From positions 1 to 21,554 of the forward strand of contig WJJB01000448.1 in the NCBI GenBank assembly GCA_014729935.1: a DNA stretch of 21,554 nt, in the 5' to 3' direction. Positions 1-6,399 of the stretch are shown here, in pieces (position 1 is the stretch's first letter; the number at the start of each line of letters is the position of its first letter). Position numbers and translations under genes: made by a program. Source of the stretch: Candidatus Bathyarchaeota archaeon. Its GTDB lineage: Archaea > Asgardarchaeota > Lokiarchaeia > Sigyniarchaeales > Sigyniarchaeaceae. The notes beneath the pieces are model-generated. The model had not been told where the DNA came from and did not search any database. It was given only the letters and a program-made list of their open reading frames with translations.

Positions 1-144
1 AAGCCGGCAGCCAAGCCGGTGACCAAGCCGGCAGCCAAGCCGGTGACCAAGCCGGCAGCCAAGCCGGTGACCAAGCCGGCAGCCAAGCCGGTGACCAAGC
101 CGGCAGCCAAGCCGGCAGCCAAGCCGGCAGCCAAGCCGGCAGTT
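1..144 (+). repeat. 12-bp tandem repeat (minisatellite) inside a coding region
   Basis: Twelve consecutive 12-mers, either AAGCCGGCAGCC (Lys-Pro-Ala-Ala) or AAGCCGGTGACC (Lys-Pro-Val-Thr), run from the left edge to about 144. In the first eight units the two types alternate, giving a 24-bp higher-order period; the last units are all the first type. The near-identity at nucleotide level, including third codon positions, points to recent slippage or unequal crossing-over. The array probably continues left of the window, so its copy number is unknown and assembly there may be collapsed. Confidence 0.95.
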
Positions 145-1227
145 CCTAATCAACCAGAAGGAACGACACCGTTACCACCTCCCCCAGAATCAATAGATGA
201 CTTGCCCGATTTACCACCGATCGATTCTGGAAATTCACCTGCAAAACCCGCACCAAAGCCTCCGGCCAAGCCAGTGACGAAGCCTGCAGTTAAGGCAGCA
301 GCGCCGAAGATGCCAGCGCCACCGAAACCGGCAGCAGTAGAACCTTCACCAAAGCCGGCTTCGACAGCTCTCACCGAGAATCAAGTTAGGAAATTATTGA
401 ATGACGTGCTGACACAATTAAATTGGCCTGATGTGAAAAAAAACGCCTTAATCGATGAATTGATGAACTTGCCACCGGATGAGAGAAAAATCTTCTTGGA
501 ACAGTTAGATATCAAACTTCCGAGTGTTGTTGCATCCCCAGCAAAGCCGGTAGCAAAACCTGCAGTTGCAGCACCCTCGCCAGCGCTTAAAATACCTGCA
601 TCGGCAAAACCTGTTACGTCAAAGACACCTGCAGCGGCCAAACCGGCGGTAAAGGTGCCGGTGACCAAACCCAGCGCAGCAACGGGATTATTCACGTCAA
701 TCGATAAGGAAATCGAGCAAGCCATGCAGGATGACATGGCATTGGAAAAATACCTTGATGAGGGCCTGGAAATCGATGAAACCCCGCCTGATCTCCAAGT
801 TGAGATCGAGGAACCAACCCCCGATAGCCAGGAGGAGTCCAAACCGGCGATCAAGCCATCCTTCAAGAGACCCCTCGCGCAACTCATTCCCACCAGGGTT
901 GAGAAAAAGACGGAAGCAGAAATCAAAGCTGAAGAGAATAGGCTGAGAAAACAAGCAGAATCGGATGCTAATCTTGTATATTTGCGATTGCTTGCCTTCG
1001 AAAAGGCAGCACAAGGTACCAACAAGTACAAGATACAGGAGTTCTCGAAAATGTTGAAGGATCTTCCGGAGGAAGTTATCATCGGGTTCATCAAGGCGCT
1101 TGATAATGACTTTATCCTTGATTTTGATGAGGACAAGAAAATGGTTATCATCAACGATCCATCACCCCCGGAGTTGGAAATCATAGCTAGGGAATTCGAA
1201 AAGTGGCTCCGATTCGGCAGGTTGTGA
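1..1227 (+). CDS. Lys/Pro/Ala-rich repeat protein, 5' partial
   Basis: The frame is open to the left edge, so the true start lies outside; the GTG at 19 is only an internal valine. The visible 408 residues begin with KPAAKPVT repeats, a flexible polycationic proline-rich linker. A short helical segment follows (around residues 120-180, TENQVRKLLNDVL onward), then a second Pro/Ala/Lys linker, an acidic patch (about 245-275), and a C-terminal helical, charged domain (about 305-408, ending EFEKWLRFGRL). The two helical blocks look like small folded modules tethered by disordered linkers. No signal peptide or membrane segment is visible in the part present. I do not recognise a family. Low-complexity KPA linkers resemble those of nucleic-acid-binding or multidomain scaffold proteins, but that is analogy only. 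Confidence 0.85.
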   Translation, partial: KPAAKPVTKPAAKPVTKPAAKPVTKPAAKPVTKPAAKPAAKPAAKPAVPNQPEGTTPLPPPPESIDDLPDLPPIDSGNSPAKPAPKPPAKPVTKPAVKAAAPKMPAPPKPAAVEPSPKPASTALTENQVRKLLNDVLTQLNWPDVKKNALIDELMNLPPDERKIFLEQLDIKLPSVVASPAKPVAKPAVAAPSPALKIPASAKPVTSKTPAAAKPAVKVPVTKPSAATGLFTSIDKEIEQAMQDDMALEKYLDEGLEIDETPPDLQVEIEEPTPDSQEESKPAIKPSFKRPLAQLIPTRVEKKTEAEIKAEENRLRKQAESDANLVYLRLLAFEKAAQGTNKYKIQEFSKMLKDLPEEVIIGFIKALDNDFILDFDEDKKMVIINDPSPPELEIIAREFEKWLRFGRL

Positions 1228-1473
1228 GATTCATCCAAGATATCCCATATATCCTTCTTCCCGTTCCAAGCACAGGTATGCTGGATTATGTTCACTTAGG
1301 TTTTGAACTACCACTGCCTAAACTAAAGGACGTGGCTTTCTGGCGGAAAACGGGTAAATAGTCAATTTCCAGTCTTGCTTGGAGTCCCGCAGCCAATACA
1401 TGGTAGATGATGATGCTCGGGTGCCTTCTTTCTCGATTCCACCATGTTCCATGAATCATATTGGATGAATCAT

Positions 1474-1716
1474 TCAATTATCATCCCGGGATTCGCCTTT
1501 GATGGCAGCGACGAGTGCAAGGATTGAGAGTAAAATGAAAATACCCCCTATTGCGATGAATAACCACGCGATGAGGGATCCTGTGCCAAGCATTGCGATG
1601 CCAATAAAGAGATCGCCGGCAGCCAGAACGGCATACAGCATGAATTCCCTGGAAATCACTTGTTTATTGCCAACCATGTGCTTCCCGTCCAAACTAGGTT
1701 TTGTTTTGATTCTCAT
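1474..1716 (-). CDS. small two-helix membrane protein
   Basis: An 80-residue protein with a short charged N-terminus (about residues 1-24), two hydrophobic helices (about 26-46 and 48-70) joined by a very short turn containing Gly-Ser, and a charged tail ending GESRDDN. This is a helical hairpin of unknown function. A TATA-like ATATAATAC at 1745-1753, read on the minus strand, lies about 30 bases upstream of the ATG, which suggests a near-leaderless transcript starting just inside the spacer after the tRNA cluster. The gene is convergent with the repeat-protein gene, separated by 246 bases in which I see nothing else convincing. Confidence rests on the hydrophobic pattern and promoter; no family is recognised. 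Confidence 0.6.
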   Translation of the reverse strand: MRIKTKPSLDGKHMVGNKQVISREFMLYAVLAAGDLFIGIAMLGTGSLIAWLFIAIGGIFILLSILALVAAIKGESRDDN

Positions 1717-1744
1717 CTCATTGCAATATTAGGGATATCAAGGG

Positions 1745-1753
1745 ATATAATAC
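1745..1753 (-). promoter_or_regulatory. TATA box of the small membrane protein gene
   Basis: On the minus strand this reads GTATTATAT. Its centre is about 32 bases from the ATG at 1716, so transcription would begin a few bases before the start codon. Confidence 0.45.
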
Positions 1754-1755
1754 GA

Positions 1756-1901
1756 TGGCGCACAGGGTGGGATGTTCGAGCCTGCTGAACCAGCAAGGCT
1801 TCTCGAACCCACGAAGGATTGCTCCTACTGGCTATCCAGGCTCCCCCGCAAGCACGCGGGGAGACTCGAGGCCAGCGCCGTCGCCGCTTGGCTACCTGTG
1901 C
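1756..1901 (-). tRNA. tRNA-Ser(CGA) with two introns
   Basis: Acceptor strands GCACAGG (1901-1895) and CCTGTGC (1766-1760) pair perfectly, followed by discriminator G and an encoded CCA (1758-1756). The D arm is GCC...GGC. The anticodon stem CTGGC/GCCAG encloses loop CTCGAG+A, with anticodon CGA at 1868-1866. Intron 1 (1864-1834, 31 nt) sits at the canonical 37/38 site and folds on itself (CTCCCCGC with GCGGGGGAG). A long variable arm (AGGA GCAA TCCT) fits serine. T stem GTGGG/CCCAC encloses TTCGA and AT, interrupted by intron 2 (1802-1774, 29 nt) between positions 58 and 59. The spliced molecule is a normal class II tRNA. It is the last gene of the Lys-Leu-Ser cluster. Confidence 0.92.
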
Positions 1902-1938
1902 GTGGTTTTCGTGATCGACGGGTATAATGGTTGGGACT

Positions 1939-1947
1939 ATTTAACGA
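1939..1947 (-). promoter_or_regulatory. possible internal promoter for tRNA-Ser(CGA)
   Basis: On the minus strand GTTAAATAG lies about 42 bases before the first base of tRNA-Ser, within the 66-base spacer after tRNA-Leu. A second AT-rich stretch (TTATAC, near 1921-1926) is nearer. Either could give this gene its own transcript; read-through from upstream is equally possible. Confidence 0.3.
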
Positions 1948-1961
1948 GTGCCTCCAAGGCG

Positions 1962-1965
1962 AAAA
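1962..1965 (-). terminator. short T-run after tRNA-Leu
   Basis: The minus strand reads ACCTTTTCG directly after the tRNA-Leu acceptor. A four-T stretch is a weak archaeal-type termination signal. Confidence 0.3.
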
Positions 1966-1967
1966 GG

Positions 1968-2148
1968 TGCAGGGGACGGGAATTCCATCACCCGGGGCGC
2001 GCCGGGGTGATTTTGAACCCGCGTACTCCTGTGAGACGGGATGTGCCATTCACGTGGTGAACCCTTTTGACGTGTAAATCTTGAGTCCCGCGCCGGTGAT
2101 CGTGGGCGGTGCGTCCACCCGGAGTTTGACCAACTTGGCTACCCCTGC
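1968..2148 (-). tRNA. tRNA-Leu(CAA) with three introns
   Basis: Acceptor strands GCAGGGG (2148-2142) and CCCCTGC (1975-1969) pair perfectly; the discriminator is A. The D arm begins GCCAAGTTGGTCAAA and its 3' strand GGC is reached only after an insertion at 2124-2095 (30 nt, intron 1). The anticodon stem CGGGA/TCCCG encloses CTCAAG+A, with anticodon CAA at 2083-2081. Intron 2 (2079-2043, 37 nt) is at the canonical 37/38 site. The variable arm CTC ACAG GAG is class II, as expected for leucine. T stem GCGGG/CCCGT holds loop TTCAA...TT, interrupted by intron 3 (about 2012-1983, 30 nt, boundary uncertain by one base), which carries inverted ATCACCC/GGGTGAT. Removing all three restores a standard leucine tRNA. 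It starts eight bases after tRNA-Lys, so the two are probably co-transcribed. Confidence 0.9.
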
Positions 2149-2150
2149 TG

Positions 2151-2155
2151 AAAAA
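2151..2155 (-). terminator. T-run between tRNA-Lys and tRNA-Leu
   Basis: Five T's on the minus strand lie one base beyond the tRNA-Lys discriminator. They may release part of the transcripts or serve as a 3' processing site, since tRNA-Leu starts only a few bases on and has no room for its own TATA box. Confidence 0.4.
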
Positions 2156-2156
2156 G

Positions 2157-2316
2157 CGGGCACGGAGGGAATTCCCGCCACCGTGGTGAATCCACGGCAG
2201 GCTTTTGAACCCCCGGCCAACGGATGTCTCCCATTCACGATGGAAGGGTAAGAGTCCGTCGCTCTACCTGGCGTTGCCGTTTGCAAGTATAACTTGCTAA
2301 CTTAAGCCACGTGCCC
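2157..2316 (-). tRNA. tRNA-Lys(CTT) with three introns
   Basis: Acceptor strands GGGCACG (2316-2310) and CGTGCCC (2164-2158) pair; the discriminator is G. D stem GCTT pairs with GAGC (2264-2261), but the loop between contains about 29 extra bases (near 2300-2272, ends ambiguous by one or two), including the perfect hairpin GCAAGT TAT ACTTGC; this is intron 1. The anticodon stem ACGGA/TCCGT encloses CTCTTA+A, with anticodon CTT at 2252-2250. Intron 2 (2248-2226, 23 nt) is at the canonical 37/38 site. Variable loop TGGCC is class I. T stem GGGGG/CCCTC encloses TTCAA...TT, interrupted by intron 3 (about 2204-2172, 33 nt, boundary uncertain by one base). First gene of the cluster, with its promoter at 2345-2354. 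Confidence 0.9.
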
Positions 2317-2344
2317 TGTAGTCGCCGTACAAGTCATCACTTGG

Positions 2345-2354
2345 AATAAAAAAG
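2345..2354 (-). promoter_or_regulatory. TATA box of the tRNA cluster
   Basis: On the minus strand this reads CTTTTTTATT, centred about 33 bases before the first base of tRNA-Lys. Transcription would begin a few bases upstream of the mature 5' end. A second AT-rich block (TTTATAATTC, about 2362-2371) lies further upstream. Confidence 0.5.
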
Positions 2355-2615
2355 CATCCGAGAATTATAAATTTACTCGCGTGGAGAGTGCTACCATTGA
2401 ACGCCAGCTGAACATTTTGCGTACCATATATTCCATCTTCAAGTTACCATGGCGATCGGTGATAAGATCTTCCAAGACGTGATTGCATCACCGTTATGCC
2501 TTCATTTCAAACCCAAATGAAGAAAAATACAAGGAAATCCCATTGGACCCGAAAATCGGGAAAAATTGAACCATTATTTCACCTTACATTCGTCTCCCCC
2601 TCGCGAGTATCCACG

Positions 2616-2625
2616 TTATATTTTA
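2616..2625 (+). promoter_or_regulatory. TATA box deciding the propeller start
   Basis: TTATATTTTA is centred about 32 bases upstream of the ATG at 2652, the spacing expected for a near-leaderless archaeal transcript. It argues against translation from the upstream start at 2496. Confidence 0.55.
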
Positions 2626-2651
2626 GAACCACCGATACATCCCTCTACGAG

Positions 2652-3845
2652 ATGCACGCGAACATTTCCGAACCCTTCCAATTAAGCCCGGCAAATGGCG
2701 CCCAGCATTTCTTCGGGTACTACGGGATTTCCCCGTGGAATGCCAACATGAGCCGCTTCGTTTGCCTTGAAACCACCTTCCACGATCGCATGCCAGATCC
2801 TGGCGATGAAGCCAGCATCATCTGCATTGATACTGCAAGTGGCGAACATGAGGTAATCGCGACGACCAGGGGCTGGAACTTTCAACAAGGAACCATGCTA
2901 CATTGGCTTCCCTCCTCCCCAGAACGAAAGATCATCTTCAACGATTGCGACAAGGATCGTGCGTTCTCTCGAGTGATGGATGTAGAATCTGGGGAAACAT
3001 GGGAGCTCCCTCGCCCCATCAACGCAGTGGCGAAACACGCCAACTTGGCAGCCTGCGTGAGCTTCACCCGATTGAGAAAATACAGGCGGGTCACCTCGCT
3101 TCCGTGTGCAAACGAATATTCCAAGGGTGGCGTGCATCCAGATGATGATGGTATCTTCCTGATGGACATCGAGGATGGTTCATTGGACTTGATCGTGTCA
3201 TTGGATGATATTTGGAAGGCGAATCCCGCGACATTGGCATTGCCGGAAGACGATTTCAAAGCCATGGGTATGGGATTGTGGTTCAATCACGTATCTTTCA
3301 ACCCATCCGGCTCACGCCTTCATTTTCTCGCAAGGTATCCCAATATTTTTGGTGGCTTGGTCACGTCAATGTGGACCATTGACAAGAATGGCATGAACCC
3401 GCATCTTCTCGTGGATTTCTATCACCGGCTAAGTCACTTCGAATGGGTAAATGATAGGCGATTGATAGTTACCATGGATTGGCCCGACCCGAAACACAAA
3501 TCACACGTGATGATGGAAGACTTGGATGATGCAGCCGAGGCGGGATGGACTCCCGTGGCTCCCGAAACGTTAACTAAAGACGGCCACCCGGCAGTAAGCC
3601 CATCCAAGAAACTCATGGCAACTGATACTTACATCGTGGACGGGAGGAGATACGTTTACCTGGTGGATTTGGCCACGCACGAGGTGATGGAGATTCACTC
3701 CTTTGATAATCCCGCCATGTATAACAAGGAGGTGCGCTGCGATCCCCACTGCCGTTGGTCCCCGGATGGCAGCCTGCTCTGCTTCGACGCTCTCGTGGAT
3801 GGCTCAACTAGGCAAATCCTTGCCGTCCGGGTGGAGAATGATTGA
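2652..3845 (+). CDS. TolB/oligogalacturonate-lyase-like beta-propeller protein
   Basis: A 397-residue protein (with start MHANISEPFQLSP) made of repeated four-stranded blade signatures: FNPSGSRLHFLARYP, VSPSKKLMATDTY and RWSPDGSLLCFDAL follow the S-P-[DS]-G-[ST]-x-[LI] pattern of PD40/TolB-type propeller blades. I see no signal peptide, so it is probably cytosolic. Propellers of this shape occur in oligogalacturonate lyases, in the N-terminal domain of prolyl oligopeptidases and as stand-alone binding proteins. No peptidase or lyase catalytic domain follows, so the ligand or substrate is unknown. The frame extends upstream to 2496, but I prefer 2652 because of the TATA box. It is monocistronic between tRNA genes. 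Blade-like repeats are seen directly; the subfamily is inferred. Confidence 0.65.
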   Translation: MHANISEPFQLSPANGAQHFFGYYGISPWNANMSRFVCLETTFHDRMPDPGDEASIICIDTASGEHEVIATTRGWNFQQGTMLHWLPSSPERKIIFNDCDKDRAFSRVMDVESGETWELPRPINAVAKHANLAACVSFTRLRKYRRVTSLPCANEYSKGGVHPDDDGIFLMDIEDGSLDLIVSLDDIWKANPATLALPEDDFKAMGMGLWFNHVSFNPSGSRLHFLARYPNIFGGLVTSMWTIDKNGMNPHLLVDFYHRLSHFEWVNDRRLIVTMDWPDPKHKSHVMMEDLDDAAEAGWTPVAPETLTKDGHPAVSPSKKLMATDTYIVDGRRYVYLVDLATHEVMEIHSFDNPAMYNKEVRCDPHCRWSPDGSLLCFDALVDGSTRQILAVRVEND

Positions 3846-3884
3846 TTCCAACCGGAACGGGGCGATTCCACTAGAACTCCGGGA

Positions 3885-3893
3885 ATATTTTAT
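3885..3893 (+). promoter_or_regulatory. TATA box of tRNA-Ser(TGA)
   Basis: TATTTTATA lies about 50 bases before the first tRNA base, implying a 5' leader of roughly 25 bases. Confidence 0.4.
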
Positions 3894-3939
3894 AGGGGGG
3901 GATGCATCTTGTACCTGCGAATTGGATGTTCTAACGCAT

Positions 3940-4024
3940 GCAGGTGTTGCCTAGCGGTACGGCGCCGGCCTTGAGAGCCGGTTCTCATTCGAGACCGTGG
4001 GTTCGAATCCCTCCACCTGCGCCA
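3940..4024 (+). tRNA. tRNA-Ser(TGA)
   Basis: Acceptor strands GCAGGTG and CACCTGC pair perfectly; discriminator G and encoded CCA end at 4024. Anticodon stem CCGGC/GCCGG encloses CTTGAGA, giving anticodon TGA. A long variable arm (TCTC ATTC GAGA) and T loop TTCGAAT confirm a class II serine tRNA. It has no intron, unlike its CGA isoacceptor 2 kb away, so the insertions there can be judged against it. A T-run at 4030-4034 follows and probably terminates transcription. Confidence 0.97.
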
Positions 4025-4244
4025 GTTCCTTTTTCTTCTCGCGTGTTGGTAAAGTGAGCTCTTATTGGCATGCAAGGTGGCATTGGGAACAGCACGGGAG
4101 CGCGCTGGTGTTGATTCCATCAATTCAGTTGCGTTGCATGATACCGTATGCCCACGTGGGTTTCAGATCAACCAGTTACCCGTGGAAAAAAGCAAAAAAA
4201 TAACTTGTCGTTGGAGGAGGAGGTCTTTTCCATCAAATCGTACA

Positions 4245-4802
4245 TCACGGTAGCGAGTTAATCAAGGCATGGATGAAGAGTATGATAAATAACCCGGAGA
4301 GAAGACTCACGTGGAGCACCCGGTTCACGTGTGATGGGACATACTTACCTTTTCCTTTCATTATCTTGATGGGATGATATCGATGCAAGTACCCCGTGGC
4401 AACGAGCAACGATGTGATGATGTAGAGGGCAAGACCCCCGCCAAGATCGGGATAAAACTGGAGTGGGCGCCCGATCTGTCCCGCAAAATGAATAGATATG
4501 CATAAATAGGCAGTGGTAAAGCCGAAAACATGGAAATGCATGAGTAACTTGTAGTAATTTGGAGATTTCCGTTTAAAGATGTAGAAAAACGGTGTATAGA
4601 AAACCATGTACGCGGCACCAATGATTCCAAACCAATGCGACACCCGTAATGGTCCAAGAAATGAACCAGTATCGATGTAATCGAATGCCACCAAGAGCGT
4701 AATGATGGTAATTATTATGAGATATATCGTCTCTATCAAGAATGAGGGATTCCTGATCAACCGCTGTTTTCGTTTTTCCCCTACTTCGTTTGATCTTGAC
4801 AT
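4245..4802 (-). CDS. ferric-reductase-like di-heme membrane protein
   Basis: A 185-residue integral membrane protein with about five helices (roughly 20-40, 54-76, 87-107, 121-138, 163-182). Two pairs of histidines, H91/H105 in the third helix and H164/H178 in the fifth, both follow H-x13-H. This is the bis-histidyl two-heme arrangement of the ferric reductase/NADPH oxidase transmembrane domain family, in which paired helices hold one heme near each membrane face. No FAD- or NAD-binding domain is attached, so an electron donor must be separate. The minus-strand TATA box TCATATAACG (4830-4821) lies about 24 bases upstream of the ATG, supporting a leaderless start. Cytochrome b561-type proteins are an alternative, but the double x13 spacing favours the reductase family. 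Confidence 0.65.
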   Translation of the reverse strand: MSRSNEVGEKRKQRLIRNPSFLIETIYLIIITIITLLVAFDYIDTGSFLGPLRVSHWFGIIGAAYMVFYTPFFYIFKRKSPNYYKLLMHFHVFGFTTAYLCISIHFAGQIGRPLQFYPDLGGGLALYIITSLLVATGYLHRYHPIKIMKGKGKYVPSHVNRVLHVSLLSGLFIILFIHALINSLP

Positions 4803-4820
4803 GATAATGATGTAAAAACC

Positions 4821-4830
4821 CGTTATATGA
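4821..4830 (-). promoter_or_regulatory. TATA box of the di-heme membrane protein
   Basis: The minus strand reads TCATATAACG, centred about 24 bases from the ATG at 4802, the spacing of a leaderless transcript. Confidence 0.45.
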
Positions 4831-5007
4831 ACACGTATGTTCTAATGCATAATCAAAAGAACGCGCCTGGATATTTCTGAACAGTCTAGTGGTTTGCTCT
4901 GGCATTTTAACCGATTGCATTCCCTACTAGAGCACGATGCCCACGAGGAAAAAAGGAGAGAAAGAATGGTAAATCGAACCCGTGCGATGGAACAGGGTGA
5001 GTGGTGC

Positions 5008-5226
5008 TTATTCGCCCATCTTCAGCACGAGTTCGATATCATCCTTGGTGAGTTTGGTCCTTTTGGAGTGCCTGGTGAGTTTTAAAGCGTTTGTTGTGAT
5101 ATCTTTCGCCTTCTCTTCCAGGTACTTGATAAGCAAATCGACGGCATCGCGTGCCACGATCTGGGCGCCAACACTCTTCATGAGATCCCGAACTGGACTC
5201 CAAGCCAGTGCTCGTTTCTTAGCCAT
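5008..5226 (-). CDS. archaeal histone, copy 1
   Basis: A 72-residue histone-fold protein that wraps or stiffens chromosomal DNA as dimers and multimers. The sequence follows the archaeal histone pattern: short helix 1 (SPVRDLMKSVGAQIV), long central helix (ARDAVDLLIKYLEEKAKDITTNALKLTRHS) and final strand-helix (KRTKLTKDDIELVLKMG). The RHSKRTK loop carries the basic residues expected to contact DNA. No extra tail beyond about eight N-terminal residues is seen. I chose the ATG at 5226, preceded by GGATG, rather than the ATG three codons upstream at 5235. It is paralogous to the histone at 7852-8058, with differences at dimer-surface positions, so heterodimers are possible. Confidence 0.93.
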   Translation of the reverse strand: MAKKRALAWSPVRDLMKSVGAQIVARDAVDLLIKYLEEKAKDITTNALKLTRHSKRTKLTKDDIELVLKMGE

Positions 5227-6080
5227 TGTATTCATCCGCGTGTTTTTGTTATTTTGTCGAAGATAGCCGGAATGCGCACCTTGTTATAGATGAGTGTGCA
5301 TCCAACAACTACTTCTAAGTAACACATACCCTAAACCCATATTTAAATGTTTTGTAATCGGGGCTGGATCTCTTGATTTATCGCGCCAACCGTGAAGCTC
5401 GCGCGTGAAACTTCGCGGTCATCACGATCCCTCACGCGCAGATTGTAACCAGTACCGTCGAGTCGCGTTCACGCGCGACCGGCCCCAGCCGCATTCACTC
5501 GGGATGGATCCGGTCATATCGCGTTCACCAAGGGAATCCCATGAATCATCCTCAATCACGGGTGATGGATCCAGCATGATGGTATACCCGCCACGAACCA
5601 TCGATCCACGAGCCATGAAGCTCCCTCGCCGGTGAATCAATGGCGCGCCGGATGGATCTCCACGGGAAGGATCGCGATGTGACAGCATGGAACGGGGACC
5701 AATTAACACGTGGATCTGGGAACGCGGGATACAGCCGGGTGTCTTTCACGATCCTTCATCAGCTTCTTGGGAACCAAAGAGATGAAAGAAGGTAAACCAA
5801 ATGCATCAATTCAGTGGAATCCAATGGGTACCATCTTGAGATTCCCATGGAAATCCCCGATCTAACACGTTATCGTGTTCCTGGGGAGATGGGAGAGCCA
5901 TTGCAAGGCCTTCCAGGTTGCCTTGCCTTATAAGTGCGCACGCCTTGACGTACATGCACGGTGCACTTGCACGTTCTCGATCCCGACCAGGAAGCATTTT
6001 TATCGATGGCTTCCCAAGGAGGCACGGGGGCGTCTTGGTCATCATGAAGTAGACATCATCATCAATGAAAAGTGAATCAA
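5227..6080. other. long non-coding region with inverted repeats
   Basis: About 850 bases contain no credible protein; the open frames here read as Arg/Ser/Pro-rich noise. A strong TATA-like CATATTTAAATG at 5337-5348 could serve the histone on the left or a plus-strand RNA on the right. To its right lie a perfect 8-bp inverted repeat GCGCGTGA (5401-5408)/TCACGCGC (5432-5439) and a 6-bp hairpin GTCGCG/CGCGAC (5462-5479). Between about 5425 and 5760 the tetramer GATC occurs eight times. I found no conserved RNase P or SRP RNA core motif. It may hold an unrecognised structured RNA, a regulatory array or an old gene remnant. Confidence 0.4.
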
Positions 6081-6365
6081 ATGGGTAGCAACAAGGGAAA
6101 AGTAAGAGCAAGCCACATTCTCGTGGCAAAGCACAAGCAAGCATTGCAGATTCTTGACGAGCTCGATGCGGGAGTAAAGTTCGCGGAATTAGCACGAAAA
6201 CATTCGGAATGTCCATCCCGGAAGAAAGGTGGTGATCTCGGATTTTTCTGCAGGGGACAGATGGTGAAGGAGTTCGAGAGAACCGTGTATTCAATGAACG
6301 TTGGAGACATTTCAGACCCCGTCAAGACGAAATTCGGGTATCATATCATCAAGCGAACCGCATGA
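6081..6365 (+). CDS. parvulin-type peptidyl-prolyl cis-trans isomerase
   Basis: A 94-residue stand-alone parvulin domain. It catalyses cis-trans isomerisation of prolyl bonds to help proteins fold. Family signatures are all present: ASHILVAKHKQA at the start, FAELARKHSECPSRKKGGDLGFF in the middle, then MVKEFERTVYSMNVGDISDPVKTKFGYHIIK. There is no signal peptide, so it acts in the cytosol. The length equals one domain, like bacterial PpiC/Par10. I chose the ATG at 6081 over the GTG at 6072 three codons upstream. The ferredoxin gene begins shortly after its stop, so both may be on one transcript. Confidence 0.92.
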   Translation: MGSNKGKVRASHILVAKHKQALQILDELDAGVKFAELARKHSECPSRKKGGDLGFFCRGQMVKEFERTVYSMNVGDISDPVKTKFGYHIIKRTA

Positions 6366-6399
6366 GGCAGGAAACGTGGAAGAAGATGAGACGGGAAAC

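Larger units (their letters stand above)
2317..2651. other. divergent intergenic region between the tRNA cluster and the propeller gene
   Basis: This 335-base stretch holds the minus-strand promoter of the tRNA cluster near its left end and the plus-strand TATA box of the propeller gene near its right end. An open frame runs from 2496 into the propeller gene, but its translation (MPSFQTQMKKNTRK and onward) is compositionally unlike the domain, and a strong TATA box lies inside it. I take it as untranslated. Nothing else is recognised. Confidence 0.5.

Noticed and set aside
1..144. CRISPR array
   Set aside because: The 12-bp units are contiguous with no unique spacers and lie in an open reading frame; this is a coding tandem repeat.
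381..1295. 304-codon minus-strand open frame opposite the repeat protein
   Set aside because: Its Ser/Phe/Gly-rich translation mirrors the plus-strand gene, whose repeats and charged helices are convincing; it is an antisense shadow.
1755..2286. Open frames of 74-101 codons on both strands over the tRNA cluster
   Set aside because: All the sequence is accounted for by three tRNA genes and their introns; the frames are Gly/Arg/Pro-rich by-products of GC-rich stems.
2496..2651. N-terminal extension of the propeller protein
   Set aside because: The added 52 residues do not resemble the domain, and a TATA box sits inside them at ideal spacing to the ATG at 2652.
5227..6080. RNase P RNA or SRP RNA
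   Set aside because: I could not find the conserved core motifs of either RNA by eye; a covariance search would settle it.
5806..6294. 162-codon minus-strand open frame
   Set aside because: It runs antisense to the parvulin gene and into non-coding DNA; the composition is not protein-like.
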